The notes under the pieces are model-generated. The model ran no database searches. It saw only the letters and a list, made by a program, of their open reading frames with translations, and was not told the DNA's origin. A stretch of 64,000 nucleotides of DNA from Aldrovandia affinis. Taxonomy: Eukaryota > Chordata > Actinopteri > Notacanthiformes > Halosauridae. The DNA lies in NCBI GenBank assembly GCA_029706075.1, contig JAINUG010000055.1, positions 2,046,001-2,110,000 of the forward strand, given 5' to 3'. This document shows positions 25,031-37,950 of the stretch, one piece after another. Position 1 is the first letter of the stretch. Each line of letters opens with the position of its first letter. The position numbers and the translations under genes were made by a program.

Positions 25031-25545
25031 CATAAGAACATATAAATACATAAGAACAGGCAGTTTGGCCCATCTAGGCTCATCATCTCCTAAAGAATAG
25101 TCTGAAGAATATACAGTACTGCATCAAGCCTGGACTTGAATGCCCCAAGTGTTTTTGCCTCATCCACCTGACCTGGCAAGCTGTTCCAGACATTGAAAAC
25201 TATCTGTATAAAAGAACATTCCTGATATCTGTGTAGAATTTGCCTTTAACTAATTTACACCGGTGCCCTCTTATTCTGCTAACCAAAATTATCTTAAAAA
25301 ATCTTTGGCAGTTCACTTAATCCCTTTTATGAATAATAATAATAATAAAAAACCTCAATCATATCCCCCGTAGTCTCCATTTGCTGAGCTTGAATAATGG
25401 AAGCATCTTAATTAAGATTAAGTCTTTCCTGGTAACTTTTACCTTTCATACCAGGTACCAATTTTGTTGTGGGGTCTGACAAAGGCATTATATAACATCA
25501 ATATATCCTCCTTTGATTTATATTCAATACTTTTGCTATAGATCC
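25030..25545 (-). mobile_element. LINE 3' end, CR1-like family B
   Basis: The minus strand reads AGTATTGAATATAAATCAAA then GGAGGATATATTGATGTTAT, nearly matching the coding text at 63870-63910, then TATAATGCCTTTGTCAGACC. It goes on through a C-terminal part and a 3' end GATGAGCCTAGATGGGCC with TTATGTATTTATATGTTCTT. An internal deletion follows GTCAGACC. Same family as 27945 and 63440. Confidence 0.8.
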
Positions 25546-27300
25546 ACAAACATACACAGCTTTGGTTTCTTATCACTGAACGTTCTGTCTCCTTACCATT
25601 GAAGACTAATCATGAATATTGATGGTGGGTGTGAACAACTACATTATTGTGGAAATGGATGTTATGTACTGTAATTTAGCATCGGAAACTGTCACCAACT
25701 GGAACTCCTGTTGCTAAGAAGTAGGAAGGATGGAAGGAATGCAGGAGCTGACCATGTGGTTAGCCTTTAGAATCTGTGCCGAAACCTTCCAATTTAATAC
25801 TACAGACTACAATTTAATATTCTTATGAATATAAATGAAAGGACTTGCCCAAGGGCAACACTGTAGCAATGGGTGTTGTGTCCTTGGACACACCTCTGAA
25901 TGAATATTCATAACCTGTAATATAGCATGGGAACCTCCTGCTACCAGTTGGAAACTGCTGTAGTTAGGAAGTAGAGAGGCTGATATTTATGAGGGAGGTG
26001 ACCACCTGCAGCTGGTGGCAAAACACTATTTCAAAATTGTCAGATTTTGCTTGCAAGACTAATATAGCAAAGATGAGTTGGTTGCATAGAAACTAAGACC
26101 AAATCAATTTAAGCCCCTGACATTTGCCTCCTTACCCCTAGGCTAGTGTTGAACTTGACACTTACACTCATTATGTATTAATAATCAGACTAACTAGACT
26201 GCATCCTGTGGTAACATTGTATGTCAAAATGTCTATATCTAATTTAATTTAAATGTTGTTATTGTTTCCAGGTAAACATTCTCTTTATTAAAATTTTGCT
26301 CAAATTGGTACTGTTGGCTTTTTGTTTTGTAAAGCACATGCTTTAAGCTGTAATACCTTTTACATGTGTTTAATGGTTAGCTAGATAGTTGTCTAGCTTT
26401 ACCCAGTAGAATATAAAATATCAAAGACAGCTAACAGTGGTCTCACCTGTGTACATGCAGTATGGATATTTATTTTGATAGCCAGCTTACTTGCTAATGT
26501 TAGCAAGCTAGCAAGGTGTAGGCTTATATTTTTTCTTGAAATAGTAGCTTATGGCCTGTTACAAGTGATTCATACTTGCTAGCTTTATCATCAACTTTAG
26601 CAAGGTTATCTATTGGTGAAGCTCAAAAAGATGAGAAAACTGAGACTGGTTATCATATGGAACATCTCACCTAACTAAAACCAAAACCAAAACAACCCCA
26701 ATGCCATAATGAACTATTTTTAACAATTGTAAAAATGCTCTTGAGCAGATCACAAGAACAATTACAAATGTTCTCCAAATATATACAACTTGACTTTGTT
26801 TATTCAACTAAAACTACAACTAATAATTTAATAGATAAAAGCTTGAGGATTCTCTGAATGGCATTTCAGTTAAAATGCAATAAATGATAACAAAGCAATG
26901 GCATTCTGACAAGTCGGAGCGAGCAGGCTAATGCCCTTGAGTTCTGTATAGAGCCAGTGCCATGCCCTCTGCTGTGTTATTCTCAAGGAATACAAATTCT
27001 GGAGCTCCACATATCTAACAGCCCAGAAGTGACTCAGCAAACAGGTCCTTAAAACACCATGGCAACAAGGATGTGCCATCTCCATGTGGGCTGCTGCATA
27101 GTACCTGTGCATCGCTTGTGCTGTAGGAATGGTGTGATTCAAGGAGTTCTCTTGACACCAAAGCGGAGCCGTCTGTCTATGTCTCCTAGCACAGGACTTC
27201 TACTCAGCCTATCAATACATGGAGGAGCATGTATTGATGTGATCATGTTATCACATATATAAATCATATATAAATAAATATCACATATATAAATAATTAA
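25546..27300. other. intergenic; diverged duplicated block
   Basis: About 100 bases at 25665-25770 and 25910-26010 are similar (TGTAATWTAGCATSGGAA, then GGAAGTAG-like text), a diverged local duplication. No gene is supported. Confidence 0.45.
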
Positions 27301-27461
27301 ATGATCATGAGAGCATTTATTGCTTCATGCGAGCAAATGGAGAGCCATAAAAAGCACTGCAGCCAACAGGAAGCTATTATCTGTTGCCTTATCATGGCTA
27401 CAAGTTGTGCTGCAGCACTCTCTCTCTCTGTCTTCTGTGTCTCTCTCTCTCTCTGTCCGTG

Positions 27462-27463
<2 letters not shown>

Positions 27464-27553
<90 letters not shown>
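27464..27553. repeat. (TC)n microsatellite, 90 bases
   Basis: Uninterrupted TC units, preceded by an interrupted CT stretch from 27419. Long Ser-Leu and Arg-Glu frames here come from the repeat only. Confidence 0.97.
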
Positions 27554-27555
<2 letters not shown>

Positions 27556-27944
27556 GCACACACATGCACACAAACAAATATGGACACAGAAGAGATGTAA
27601 GAGATGACAGTTTTCTACTTGTTGATGGTTTTTCTAACAATGCAACAACAAAAAAATAGATGTACAAGATATTATAAAAAACCCTCACATCATGAAGCTA
27701 CCACATTATATTGTCAAATTATCATTACCATAAAAGCACACACAATATCTAATACAACACTAAAGCTTTAGCATGTCCTTGTATGTCTTTTTTGTTATTG
27801 TTTATATTTCTCCTTTGAGCCATTGTGCGTCCAGCAGTTTCTGGAAAAAAGGTGGTTTAGTATTGGCAGGCCCACAGCAGTGACATCAGCCAAAACTGAC
27901 CACTGCTGGCACCATTCACCACATTCAGTCAGTTGAATGAATTA

Positions 27945-28037
27945 GGTGACGATTAGGACATGATGAGCCTAGATGGGCTGAACGGTCCATTCTCGTCATT
28001 ATGTATTCTTATGTTTGAATGTTCTTATGTTCTTAGT
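27945..28037 (+). mobile_element. LINE family B 3' end, short
   Basis: Carries GATGAGCCTAGATGGGCTGA and the TTATGTATTCTTATG / TTCTTATGTTCTTA tail of the LINE at 25030 (that copy is on the other strand). Confidence 0.75.
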
Positions 28038-30333
28038 TACTTGGGTAATAACCAATAATATAAAATGTGTCTCCTTAACAATGTCAAAATGTGAGTAAAT
28101 GTATATGCACAATCAACAAATGCCTATAATGTAACAAGTTCGTCAGTCAGCAATAACTAGATAATAATTGCATTACAATGCAAACCAATGTATTACACTC
28201 TCCCTTGCTTTGTCTACCCCAATCTCATATGCTATCTAGTCAAAATAAGGAGCCAAATGGTACTGTAATGTCACTGTTCAAAAATGAAATGTATTTATTC
28301 ATGCAAGACTGGATATACAACAAGTATGGAACATTTACTATGTCCATGATACTACTGGACATAGTAGTAATTAAATTACTAACTAAATTAATTAAATACT
28401 AACTAATATTTTCCCAACTTAGTTGAAATTAGTTGAGAATGGTCTAACAGCAAGTAGCGCAATATTCAAATAATTATTGATCAATTTTTAATTGAAATCT
28501 TTACTGTAGCTATTTTAGTGAATAGACATGTAGGTCATTTCTAGACTTCACAAAACGAGTCATTATATTACATTACTGCACACTGACTTGTGTTTTTAGA
28601 TCACGCACGTTGAGGTCTACAAACCTGCACATCGAGTGCTGTGGGCACAGCTTCATCCTGACTGTAAATGCTTCATAAGTGTCATGCGTTTTACTGTCAC
28701 CAATCACCCTTACCTGGGATGCATTTAAAATGACATTCATCTTTATAATGCAGTGCTTTAATATGACAGTAACACTTGTAAGCGATACATGGAAGTCAGA
28801 TTGCCCAGATTGATGATTTCTAGGTGATGAGTTAAAATCAATCTATCTGACTGAAGCCCATGCACCACAACATTATCATAAAGCAGATAAATAAATAAAA
28901 AACATAAAGGTGACAAAAGATATTGGTACTTAACAATCTTTCTGAGCAACTGTTAGTGGCTAGGGAACACTCAAATCATAGCATTGCAGTATACTAGTTT
29001 GGTAGGTGAATTCCTGCAATGATCTTATTTTATTATCTGTTATAGTTAACACAATATTATTACAAAAACTTAAACTGTTTTAACAATATATCTAGGTATT
29101 TCTGGCAAGTACTGACTGTCAGTAATAACAAGCAGGGCACATTCAATTACAGAACTACATATTGCAATACCACCACATAATTGTGCAAAAATGGCAAACA
29201 CATTTAAAGAAGTGCCAATGTAGCTGTCTCACTGTCAATTGCACATATACAAATATACAAATCAATAAATTACCATTGCATCAATTGGTCAAAAAAATTG
29301 GTTGGGGACATATTCTCTTTTACAAGAATGATGTGGCAAAGAGGTTGTTTGCTTGAGTAAGCATACATTTTTTTGAATATACCAATTTATAAGTGATGCT
29401 AATGAAGTGACTTTATTAACCTAAATAATTCAGCATGTACAGCTGTATTATTCATTCCCAACACTCCTGCATTATCCAAGTTCCAAACTTAACTTATTTT
29501 ATGATTTATTAATCGGTTATTGTAACATTAGTAGTGAACAGATCTCTTTGGTAGGTATGTATACTCATAATTATATTCTCAGTTCCTGAAAAAGGTTTGA
29601 ACTTACACACACTGGGAAGCAATTTATACATACAGCAAGTGCATTTAAAGGCAGATGAAATAAAATGCTTCAAATGTGGAAACTCAAATGAATTGATGGC
29701 ATTCAAATTATAGGCCCTCCTGTAGAGAAGGGTTGGAAAACAGATTATATAGCAACCACATTCTGGGCTGGAAGTAATGTAGTAACTTCAGTACTGTTCA
29801 TGGAACGTGCCAAGTTCTCAGCCAAAGAAAGACTTAGCTGTGGTACACAATCCAGTGGGTTCTGCTTTCCCCAGCATCCCAATGTATCACTGTTAAAATT
29901 ATAGTTTGAGTTAGAAAACAGGCAATTGGCATAATCTTTGCTATTGTGGATTCTAACAATTGTACATACAAACTGGATACATAGGATCTTTTGGGTAGGC
30001 TCTAGCTAAATTGTCAAGAAAAAATAGCTACATTTAAAAACATGGCTAGCACGGATTAATCAGTTCGAAGCCTCAATTTTAATGACTAAACAAAGATTGA
30101 ATTTTATGAAACTTGAAACGGGTCTATGGCAAGTATCACCAGTTCAAATAAATTCATACATTTGTCCTTAATTTCTATCAAAATTGACTTAAATGTACTG
30201 AAATACTTGTGAAATTAGTTTAATAATTGTAATCATGATGGTTTCAGTATGTTTTCCTCATCAAACATTTGTCACCAGTCATGACTTTTGGTGGCCATTT
30301 TGTGCTTGGCCTCTGGTCATTTCAGCTTGCAGC

Positions 30334-30335
<2 letters not shown>
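28038..30335. other. intergenic, AT-rich, no gene seen
   Basis: 2.3 kb with no supported gene. At 30160-30200 TTTGTCCTTAATTTC and GACTTAAATG resemble the arms of the Hox 3' UTR MITE. Confidence 0.5.

Positions 30336-30393
<58 letters not shown>
30336..30393. repeat. (AAT)n microsatellite
   Basis: About 19 AAT units without interruption. Confidence 0.97.
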
Positions 30394-31011
30394 TTAAGAT
30401 TACTACATCTCTCTGATCCAGTGCATGAAAGAGTGAGAAATCTGTGTAGAACCAGGGTCATTTACAGGAGTCGAAAATTATCAAGGTCATGAGACATAAC
30501 CCCTCTAGGGGGGTTCGTCATGACAAATGTCACTAGTAGCTCATTCGCGACAAGAGTAGTAGACTGTCAAGGTTTTATGAATGGCCACTGGAAATGTACA
30601 CTAAAATGTAGCTAGCTTTGTTGTCTATCATCACTGTCAATGTATGCTACATTAGCTAACGCCTAAATTAGCCGATCATCACTGTAGTCTAACTAAAAAG
30701 TGGTTTGTGTAACAGTCCGCTAGACAGAGACAGCTACGTTTGGCTAGCAACTACACAAAACTACCCACAAAGTAGCTATTGATAGATGATCTCTGGAGAT
30801 TAATAGCATTAATCTGGTTATAATACAAGCAGTCAACTTTTTTATAATGTGAGAGATCTCTACACCTACTGTACATCATGCTTCGCTTGGCTTCAGATCA
30901 GCAGTCTCAGCTACAACTCCTGCTGTGTAGCAAAGCTCCTTTGCTCCTTTTGCTGAGCAAAGATTTTGTAGTAACGACAAGATCCGCCTGCTCAGGACAG
31001 GTCCACTTCAC

Positions 31012-31042
<31 letters not shown>

Positions 31043-31255
31043 AAGTAATGACGATTACGGTGATCAGGAGAGCAAGCGGTAATCTTGTCTTTGTACAAAA
31101 TCTTTACTATACCAAAGTGAAGTCATTTTATGGACAGTAGTTCACCACTTTTTATTCAGTAAAAAAAATAAGACTCAGACTGTCGTATTGAGTGCCCTCA
31201 ATGGTAGATACGGACATGTGTAGAACTGCTAACTTTTACAATAATACATTTACAT
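30394..31255. other. intergenic; (CA)n microsatellite
   Basis: (CA)n at 31012-31039. No gene seen. Confidence 0.6.
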
Positions 31256-31695
31256 TGACATTTTAGGCATTTAGCAGACGCTCTTATCTAGAGCGACTTA
31301 CAAGATGTGCATTAATACATGGTAGGAACAATCATAGTTCGTGCAAGAGATCAGTAATACAGAGATAGACATCGTTGCAAGCAGCTGCACACTGGGAAGG
31401 AAAATGTTAGTATTGATTATTTTTTTAAATTTTTGTAATGAGGAGTAAGCAGGGATACATATACAAGAAGTGTTGAGCAAGTAGGCAGTGGTGATGACAA
31501 TTGGCTAGATTTTAGTGAATACAGAATTCAGTGGTAGTGGAGTCTGAAAAGTTGGGTTTTGAGTCTCTTGCGAAAGATTGCTAGTGATTCCGAGGTCTTG
31601 ACCGATTGCGGAAGGTCGTTCCACCACCGAGGGGTCAGGACAGAGAATAGGCAAGACTGCGAGGAGCAGCTGCCGGGCGCCCGGAGGCACTCTAG
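31256..31695 (-). mobile_element. L2-type LINE 3' end, right copy
   Basis: The complement gives the same C-terminus and 3' UTR as 17898-18312 and 37560-37950, ending CTTGTAAGTCGCTCTAGATA and AGCGTCTGCTAAATGCC. Unlike the adjoining 0.73 kb unit, this part differs from the left copy at many sites and has small indels. Confidence 0.85.
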
Positions 31696-31989
31696 TCTCT
31701 CCTTGCTGTTTTTTATTATAGAATAACCAACGTTTCGGACGTATAGTACCTTGACCCTGACAAAGGCACTATACCTGTTGAAACGTTGGTAATTCTAACT
31801 GAAAACCTTGTGTGGGTCTATAATACTTCGTGTCATAGGGCTCAGTTTATTACTCTTACTGTACGTATATTCTGTCTTATCTTGGATCACAAAGATATAA
31901 AATCATTTTTTTAAATAATACAGTAGATAAAACAAATAACAAGCATAAATCAAAATGGTAAATCTTTTCCATAATGCAGGGTATTATAA
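31696..31989 (-). repeat. 0.3 kb segment with a 65-base imperfect palindrome
   Basis: Lies between the L2 end and the 0.73 kb unit and is missing from the left copy. At 31726-31790 ACCAACGTTTC ... GTATAGTACCTT pairs with AAGGCACTATACCTG ... GAAACGTTGGT around a short loop. Non-coding. Confidence 0.6.
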
Positions 31990-32727
31990 GAAAAAAAAGG
32001 TACACCGACAGTATTAGATTGACTGCCAACCAATATAAACAGTCCCTCATGTAACTAATTCAGTCAATTATCCACAATTCAGTGCACCCCTATATCCTTG
32101 GACTTGCAATGGCTGAGTGGCTTTGAATCTCAGAAAAGTCACAAACAAGCCAATCAGGTTTCACGTACACTGGCATGAGTGTTTTCTTGAGGATGAACCC
32201 AAAATAACTGACTAATTAACGGGCATTGCAGGGTGCATGTTTTGTAACAAGTTTCAATGTACAATCTTCTTGCTTAGTTCAAGGTTTGAAGAGTGTGTTT
32301 TTATGTGATCCATAAAACTCAGTTTAACAGAAAGCACTCTTCAGGCATGTTCTACAATCTTACAAGTGCTGCGAGAATTCCTGAAAGCAAGTGGATATTA
32401 CGGTCATTTACCTTAGGCCAGTTTTTGAACGTAGGGCATACAGTCATCTTATGGTTGCAACAAATGCATTGCTCAATACAAACATGTTGAGTTTACCATG
32501 CGCCTTCTAAGTGTCACACCACGTGCATAATCGCGGCAGAAGGAGAACCACTTTGAGTCTACTGTATATCCTATAAACATGTGACCTCCTGAGGACCTTA
32601 GCCACAAAGCTACCAAAGAAATGGAAACATCAAGGTAAATTAGGAACAACAAGTGCATGCAAAACAGAGGCCACTTCACAGGTGTGTCTCATCTATTAAT
32701 TAAATACATAAGACATGCATGCAGAGA
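31990..32727 (-). repeat. 0.73 kb repeat unit, right copy
   Basis: Inverted partner of 17172-17897. Here L2 sequence lies on both sides, so the unit plus the 0.3 kb segment looks inserted in an L2. The flanking L2 pieces overlap by about 45 bases around CGGCAGCYGCTCCTCGCAGT, so this is not a simple insertion with a short target duplication. Confidence 0.8.
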
Positions 32728-33262
32728 AGAGGTGAGACTGCGAGGAGCGGCTGCCGGGCACCTGGAGGGATGGGACAGTCAGTTTGCCAGAGGAGGCGGA
32801 GCGGAGGGGTCTGGCTGGGGTGTAGGGTGTGATGAGTGTCTGGAGGTATGGGGGAGCAATTCCTCTAGCTTGAATTTGAATGTGATGTGTGCTGCAATGG
32901 GGAGCAGGTGCAGAGAGGAGAGTAGAAGGGTGACGTGGGTGAACTTAGGTTGATTGAACACCAGACGTGCGGCAGCAGTCTGGACTAGTTGCAGTGGCTT
33001 GATGGCACAGGCTGGAAGGTCTGCCAGCAAGGAATTGCAGTTGTCCAGACGTGAGATCACCAGGGCCTGGACCAGGAGTTGTGTGGCCTCTTGGGTGAAG
33101 AACGGTCGGATCCTCCGGATGTTGTGGAGGGAGAATCGGCAGGTCCAGGTGATCGCTGCAATGTGGCCCGAGAAGCCCAGCTGGTTGTCCAGGGTCACTC
33201 CTGGCAGACTGGGACGGAGACACTATGGAGCCTTCCACGGTGATTGAAGCATCAATCGTACA
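32728..33262 (-). pseudogene. L2-type LINE relic, C-terminal coding part
   Basis: The minus strand reads TLDNQLGFSGHIAAITWTCR, SRLDNCNSLLADLPACAIKP, LHLLPIAAHITFKF. It corresponds to 37020-37520 of the long L2 copy, with missense changes and a deletion after ITFKFKLEELL. It is cut by the 0.73 kb unit at 32727. Confidence 0.85.
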
Positions 33263-33794
33263 TTCAATCAAATCATACAATATAAGTACATTTTTTTACC
33301 TTCTCTTAGCATGCTAACTCAAGTACTGGGTAAGTGGCCTGTTCAGAGTTTTAGTTTGAAGTTTTATGGTCGTTTATGTTCTGAAGAGGGAATGTTAACT
33401 TTAGGGGTGAAAGAAAACAAATGACTTCCTTAAGATCTTTCTGCAGTTACACGGAGATACGCCATGTGGAACTTCTTTCTTTTTTCTCTCAGAGCTGTCA
33501 GAACTATTGCCAAGTATGCTCAGCTTTCTGCATTTCCCATTCGCATGTATGGCCTTTGTATGGCTATTTTAAGAGTTTAACTTTCTTTCATGTTGTTATT
33601 TGACAGGGTGCAATGAGGAGGAAAAACACAACAATAAATATATGTGCCAATAAACAGTGGAAATGCTTGCTTGACCTAAGTTGTGGTTTTCCAGCAATAG
33701 CCAATGTTTTGTTTTGAGGGGGCAGAATTTCATTCAATTTATAGCCATGGAATATGGTTTCCAAAGCTCACGTTTTGTCAGTCTGAGTCTGAGT

Positions 33795-33862
33795 ACATCT
33801 TGTAAGTCGCTCTGGATACGAGCGTCTGCTAAATGCTTAAAATGTAAATGTAAAATGTAAAA
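33795..33862 (+). mobile_element. orphan L2 tail
   Basis: ATCTTGTAAGTCGCTCTGGA followed by GAGCGTCTGCTAAATGC and three AAATGTA-type units; nothing of the LINE body remains. Confidence 0.8.
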
Positions 33863-34435
33863 TGAGTATGAGTAGACTGATAGTAGTCATTTAGGACAGC
33901 TGTTATAGCAGTGCATCCCCAGGCACAGCAACATCCCCAGGATCCATCCATGCACCTAGAGCATGGATGGATCATTCGGAATATTCTGGGTTGTGGTTAA
34001 AGACAGTGTGGTTATATACACCAAAGGGCATGATACGTGTTCATTACAACTTGCTTTGTATTGGATGGTCTATAATTGTATTCATTTTTGACTGATAATA
34101 CGAAATAATACTTAAATACTACATTGTGTGCATTTTGTGCAGAATGTTCTGGAATGTTCAGAATGTATAAGGCCATTGCTCGGGCAATTGGCATTTTTAA
34201 GTGTCTGCCAGCGACAGTCCTGGCAACATTGTGCCACCTGCCCTCTTGATTCCAATAACTATCAATACCCAAATGCTTTGTGAACAAGTTAACCAACAGT
34301 TCTACCAACAATATAACCAAAAGAACAATGCCAGTGTTTCATGCAGGAATGAAAAAAAGTTTTAGCATAAGGGTATAAACATGTATAGACCCGCAGCTTG
34401 CCGTGTTGTATCTTTATTTCAAAGCTGACTGCGAC
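33863..34435. other. intergenic, nothing recognised
   Basis: No gene or clear repeat. Palindrome-like GGATCCATCCATGC/GCATGGATGGATC at 33941-33974 is noted. Confidence 0.45.
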
Positions 34436-34819
34436 TCAGCTGCTTTCAATCGGTTCCATTGATCAGCCCGTGTTTGTAGTGAGCGTTCCTCAATAGCGTT
34501 AGAAAGCTAACAGTTGTTAATTAGTGGCTATTGTTGGCAGGTGGCACTCGCCACTTAGTGCCTAGCATCACTCGGCTATATTAACAGCCATAGTTGTGGA
34601 TAGCGGCAGCTTTCGCGGCAGCCTCCCGTCCTAGCCTCCCGGACGAAGACTCGGCGGACAAAGACGGAGGAGTCTACCTGCAGGAGTCCACCGAGGGGGC
34701 CAGCTAGGGAGTGCTCGCCGCACGGTGAGTATCATAGTTTTGTATCTCCCTGTTCTACTTCCTCTGCATCTAACACTACATGCTTCCTCCCTATCCCAGT
34801 CCATGTCTCCTCTTCTAGA

Positions 34820-35345
34820 TTGCCTAGAAGGAGAGATTCTACCCACACCCGTAATCTGTCCAACCTCATCCACCCTCCTAGATCTCCCGGTGTTGACGTG
34901 GTGATAGCAGGCGGACTATGGAACTGCCAGTCCGCTGTCCGGAAGGCCGATTTCATCTCGGCCCAGGCCTCGCTACTCTCCCTGCAGTTCCTGGCGCTTA
35001 CGGAGACCTGGATCACTCCAAAACACGGCCACCACCCTGCTGCTCTCTCTGCCTACACCTTCTCCCACACTCCACGACCCTCAGGTAGAGGTGGAGGGAC
35101 AGGTATACTCATTTCCCCCTGTGGAGATTTGGTATTGTTCCTCTTCCTCACTTCTCACCCTCCTCCTTTGAATTTCATGCTGTCACTGTCACTGTTCCAT
35201 GTAAACTGCACATCATTGTTCTTTATCGCCCTCCAGGTCCACTGGGGAGTTTCCTAGACGAGATGGATGCCCTACTCAGTGCCTTCCCTGAGGACGGCAC
35301 TCCCGTCTTACTCCTCGGGACTTCAACCTGCAGCTAGAGACCTCC
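34820..35345 (+). pseudogene. L2 endonuclease domain remnant
   Basis: The frame from 34820 gives GLWNCQSAVRKADFISAQAS, LSLQFLALTETWITP and SGRGGGTGILIS, the N-terminal half of an APE-type endonuclease (the catalytic TETW is kept). Then frames shift; GLLLGDFN-like text appears near 35313 and the domain continues to 35700 (NQLDLVFTRNC). Confidence 0.8.
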
Positions 35346-36307
35346 CAGGCCTCTGCATTCCTCCCCCTCCTTCAGTCCTTTGACTTCACCATGGCTGAAT
35401 CCCCATCCACCCACAAGGCCGGCAACCAACTGGACCTGGTCTTCACCAGGAACTGCGCCTCACCCAACATTACGGTATCGCCTCTACATGTGTCTGACCA
35501 TTCCTTTCTGTCTTTCTCCCTCCCCCTCCCCTCTGTCCCTAAACCATCCTCACCTGCTCCCACTGTCCTTGTCCGTCGCAACGTCCGCTCTCTCTCACCC
35601 GCTGCCCTGTCAGCTACTGTCCTCTCTTCCCTTCCCCTGCTGATGCCTTCTCTCAGCTACCTGCTGAAGTAGCATCTTCCACCCTACTTTCCTCTCTCTC
35701 CTCCTCCTTTGACTTACTCTGTCCTCTATCCGCTAAACCCACTCGTCTCCGCCCCCCCCCGCCCCTGGCTAACCGATTCCATTCGCTAACCGTTTGAAGC
35801 TGCGTGCGGCAGAAAAGAAATGGAGAAAATCCAAATCCCCTGCAGCTCTGTCTGACTTCCACACACTCCTGGCTTCCTTCTCCGCTAACCTCTCCTCTGC
35901 TAAGTCTGCATTCTTCCTTTCTAAGATTCAATCCTCTGTTTCCAACCCACGTAAACTCTATGCTACATTTTCCTCTCTCCTCACCCCTCCTCCTCCCCCA
36001 CCCCCTCCTCTATAACCGCAGATGACTTCTCATCCTTCTTTCACGAGAAGGTTGAGGTCATTCGCAACTCCTTCCCCCTACCCCTCCCTCTCCCATCCCG
36101 CTACCTAATCCTCCCACCTCTCTGTCCTCCTTCTCACCCCTCCCTGACTCGGACATCCTTCAACTTGTTCTCTCCCACCGTCCCACCACCTGCCCTCTTG
36201 ATCCCATTCCTTCCCCCTCTTCCAGTCCATTGCTATGGACATCCTCCCGTTGTCTCTAATGTCATTAACTCCTCTCTTTCCTCTGGCTCTGTCCCCTCCT
36301 CCCTCAA

Positions 36308-37691
36308 ATGCGCTCAGGTTGTCCCCTCCTCAAAAAACCCTCTCTGAATCCTGCTGTCATCTCTAACTACCGACCTGTCTCTCTCCTCCCATTCCTTTCC
36401 AAAACGTTAGAGCGGGCTGTCTATAATCAACTGTCTGCTCATCTCTTACAGAACGACCTACTTGATCCCAACCAATCTGGGTTCAGAGCAGGCCACTCCA
36501 CAGAGACTGCTCTCCTTGCGGTCACTGAGGCTCTTCACGTCGCTAAGTCCCGATCCCTTAGCTCCGTCCTCCTCCTCCTTGACCTGTCGGCAGCGTTCGA
36601 CACCGTGGACCACCGGATCCTGCTCTCATCTCTCGTCGAGATGGGAATCTCTGGATCTGTGCTGACATGGTTTGAGTCCTACCTGGCTGACCGGTCCTAC
36701 CAGGTGGCCTGGAGAGGATCCCTCTCCTCTCCCCGCACCCTCTCTACCGGTGTCCCGCAGGGCTCGGTGCTAGGCCCTGTCCTATTTTCTCTGTACACCA
36801 AGTCACTTGGCTCTGTTATTTCTGCTCATGGTTTCTCCTATCACTGTTATGCTGATGACACTCAACTGTTTCTCTCCTTCCCTCCATCTGATACCCAGAT
36901 CCCGGCACGGATCTCTGCATGCCTGGCTGACATCTCCGCATGGATGTCTACCCACCACCTGAAGCTGAACCTGGGGAAGACAGAGCTGCTCTTCCTCCCA
37001 GCGAAGGGCTCCCGATGATTGATGCGTCAATTACCGTGGAAGGCTCCATAGTGTCTCCGTCCCAGTCTGCCAGGAGTCTTGGGGTAACCCTGGACAACCA
37101 GCTGTGCTTCTCGAGCCATATTGCAGCGATCTCTTGGACCTGCCGTTTCTCCCTCCACAACATCCGGAGGATCAGACCGTTCCTCACCCAAGAGGCCACT
37201 CAACTCCTGGTCCAGGCCCTGGTGATCTCACGTCTGGACTACTGCAATTCCTTGCTGGCAGGCCTTCCGGCCTGTGCCATCAAGCCACTGCAACTTGTCC
37301 AGAACGCTGCTGCTCGCCTGGTGTTCAACCAGCCAAAGTTCACCCACGTCACCCCTCTACTCTCCTCTCTGCATTGGCTCCCCATCGCAGCACGCATCAG
37401 ATTCAAGTCACTGGTGCTGGCTTTTCAAGCGGCCAGAGGTACTGCTCCCCGTACCTCCAGTCACTCATCACGCCCTACACCCCGTCCAGACCCCTCCGCT
37501 CCGCCTCCGCTGGCAGACTGACTGCCCCATCCCTCCGGGCGCCTGGCAGCCGCTCCTCGCGGTCTCGCCTCTTCTCTGTCCTGGTCCCTCGTTGGTGGAA
37601 CGACCTCCCGCAATCGGTCAGGACTGCGGAATCACTTCCAATCTTCCGCAAGAGACTCAAAACCCACCTCTTCAGACTCCACTACCACTGA
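36308..37691 (+). pseudogene. L2 reverse transcriptase and C-terminal region
   Basis: RT blocks in order: NYRPVSLLPFLSKTLERAV, LDLSAAFDTVDHRIL, TGVPQGSVLGPVLFSLY and the catalytic YADDTQL (about 36849-36869), then HHLKLNLGKTELLFLPAKGS. A frameshift near 37010 moves to SLGVTLDNQLCFSSHIAA and SRLDYCNSLLAGLPACAIKP, and another leads to LFSVLVPRWWNDLPQSVRTA and KTHLFRLHYH, stop at 37689. The product would copy L2 RNA at a nicked target. Confidence 0.9.
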
Positions 37692-37950
37692 TCACTGTCC
37701 ATCTAGTCAATCTGTCGTCACCACTGTTTACTTGTTGTTCAAAAAAAAAAAAAAAAACCCACTAACCTTTTCTTTCCCAATGTTACAGGTATGATACGCA
37801 GACACCTGCAATGATGTCTTTTGCCGTTTTACTGCACTGATCTTGTACGCTAACTTTGATTGTTCTCACCTTGTATTAATGCACATCTTGTAAGTCGCTC
37901 TGGATAAGAGCGTCTGCTAAATGCTTAAAAAATGTAAAAAAAAAAAAATG

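Larger units (their letters stand above)
34436..37950 (+). mobile_element. L2-type LINE, near full length but inactive
   Basis: The longest retrotransposon here: a probable 5' UTR (start uncertain), endonuclease, RT, C-terminal region, 3' UTR and the AAGTCGCTCTGGATAAGAGC tail with an A-rich end at 37950. Reading frames shift several times, so it is dead, but domain order is kept. The tail is the one borne by many SINEs of the window. Confidence 0.9.

Noticed and set aside
27325..27688. Ser-Leu and Arg-Glu rich proteins
   Set aside because: They are translations of the (TC)n microsatellite.
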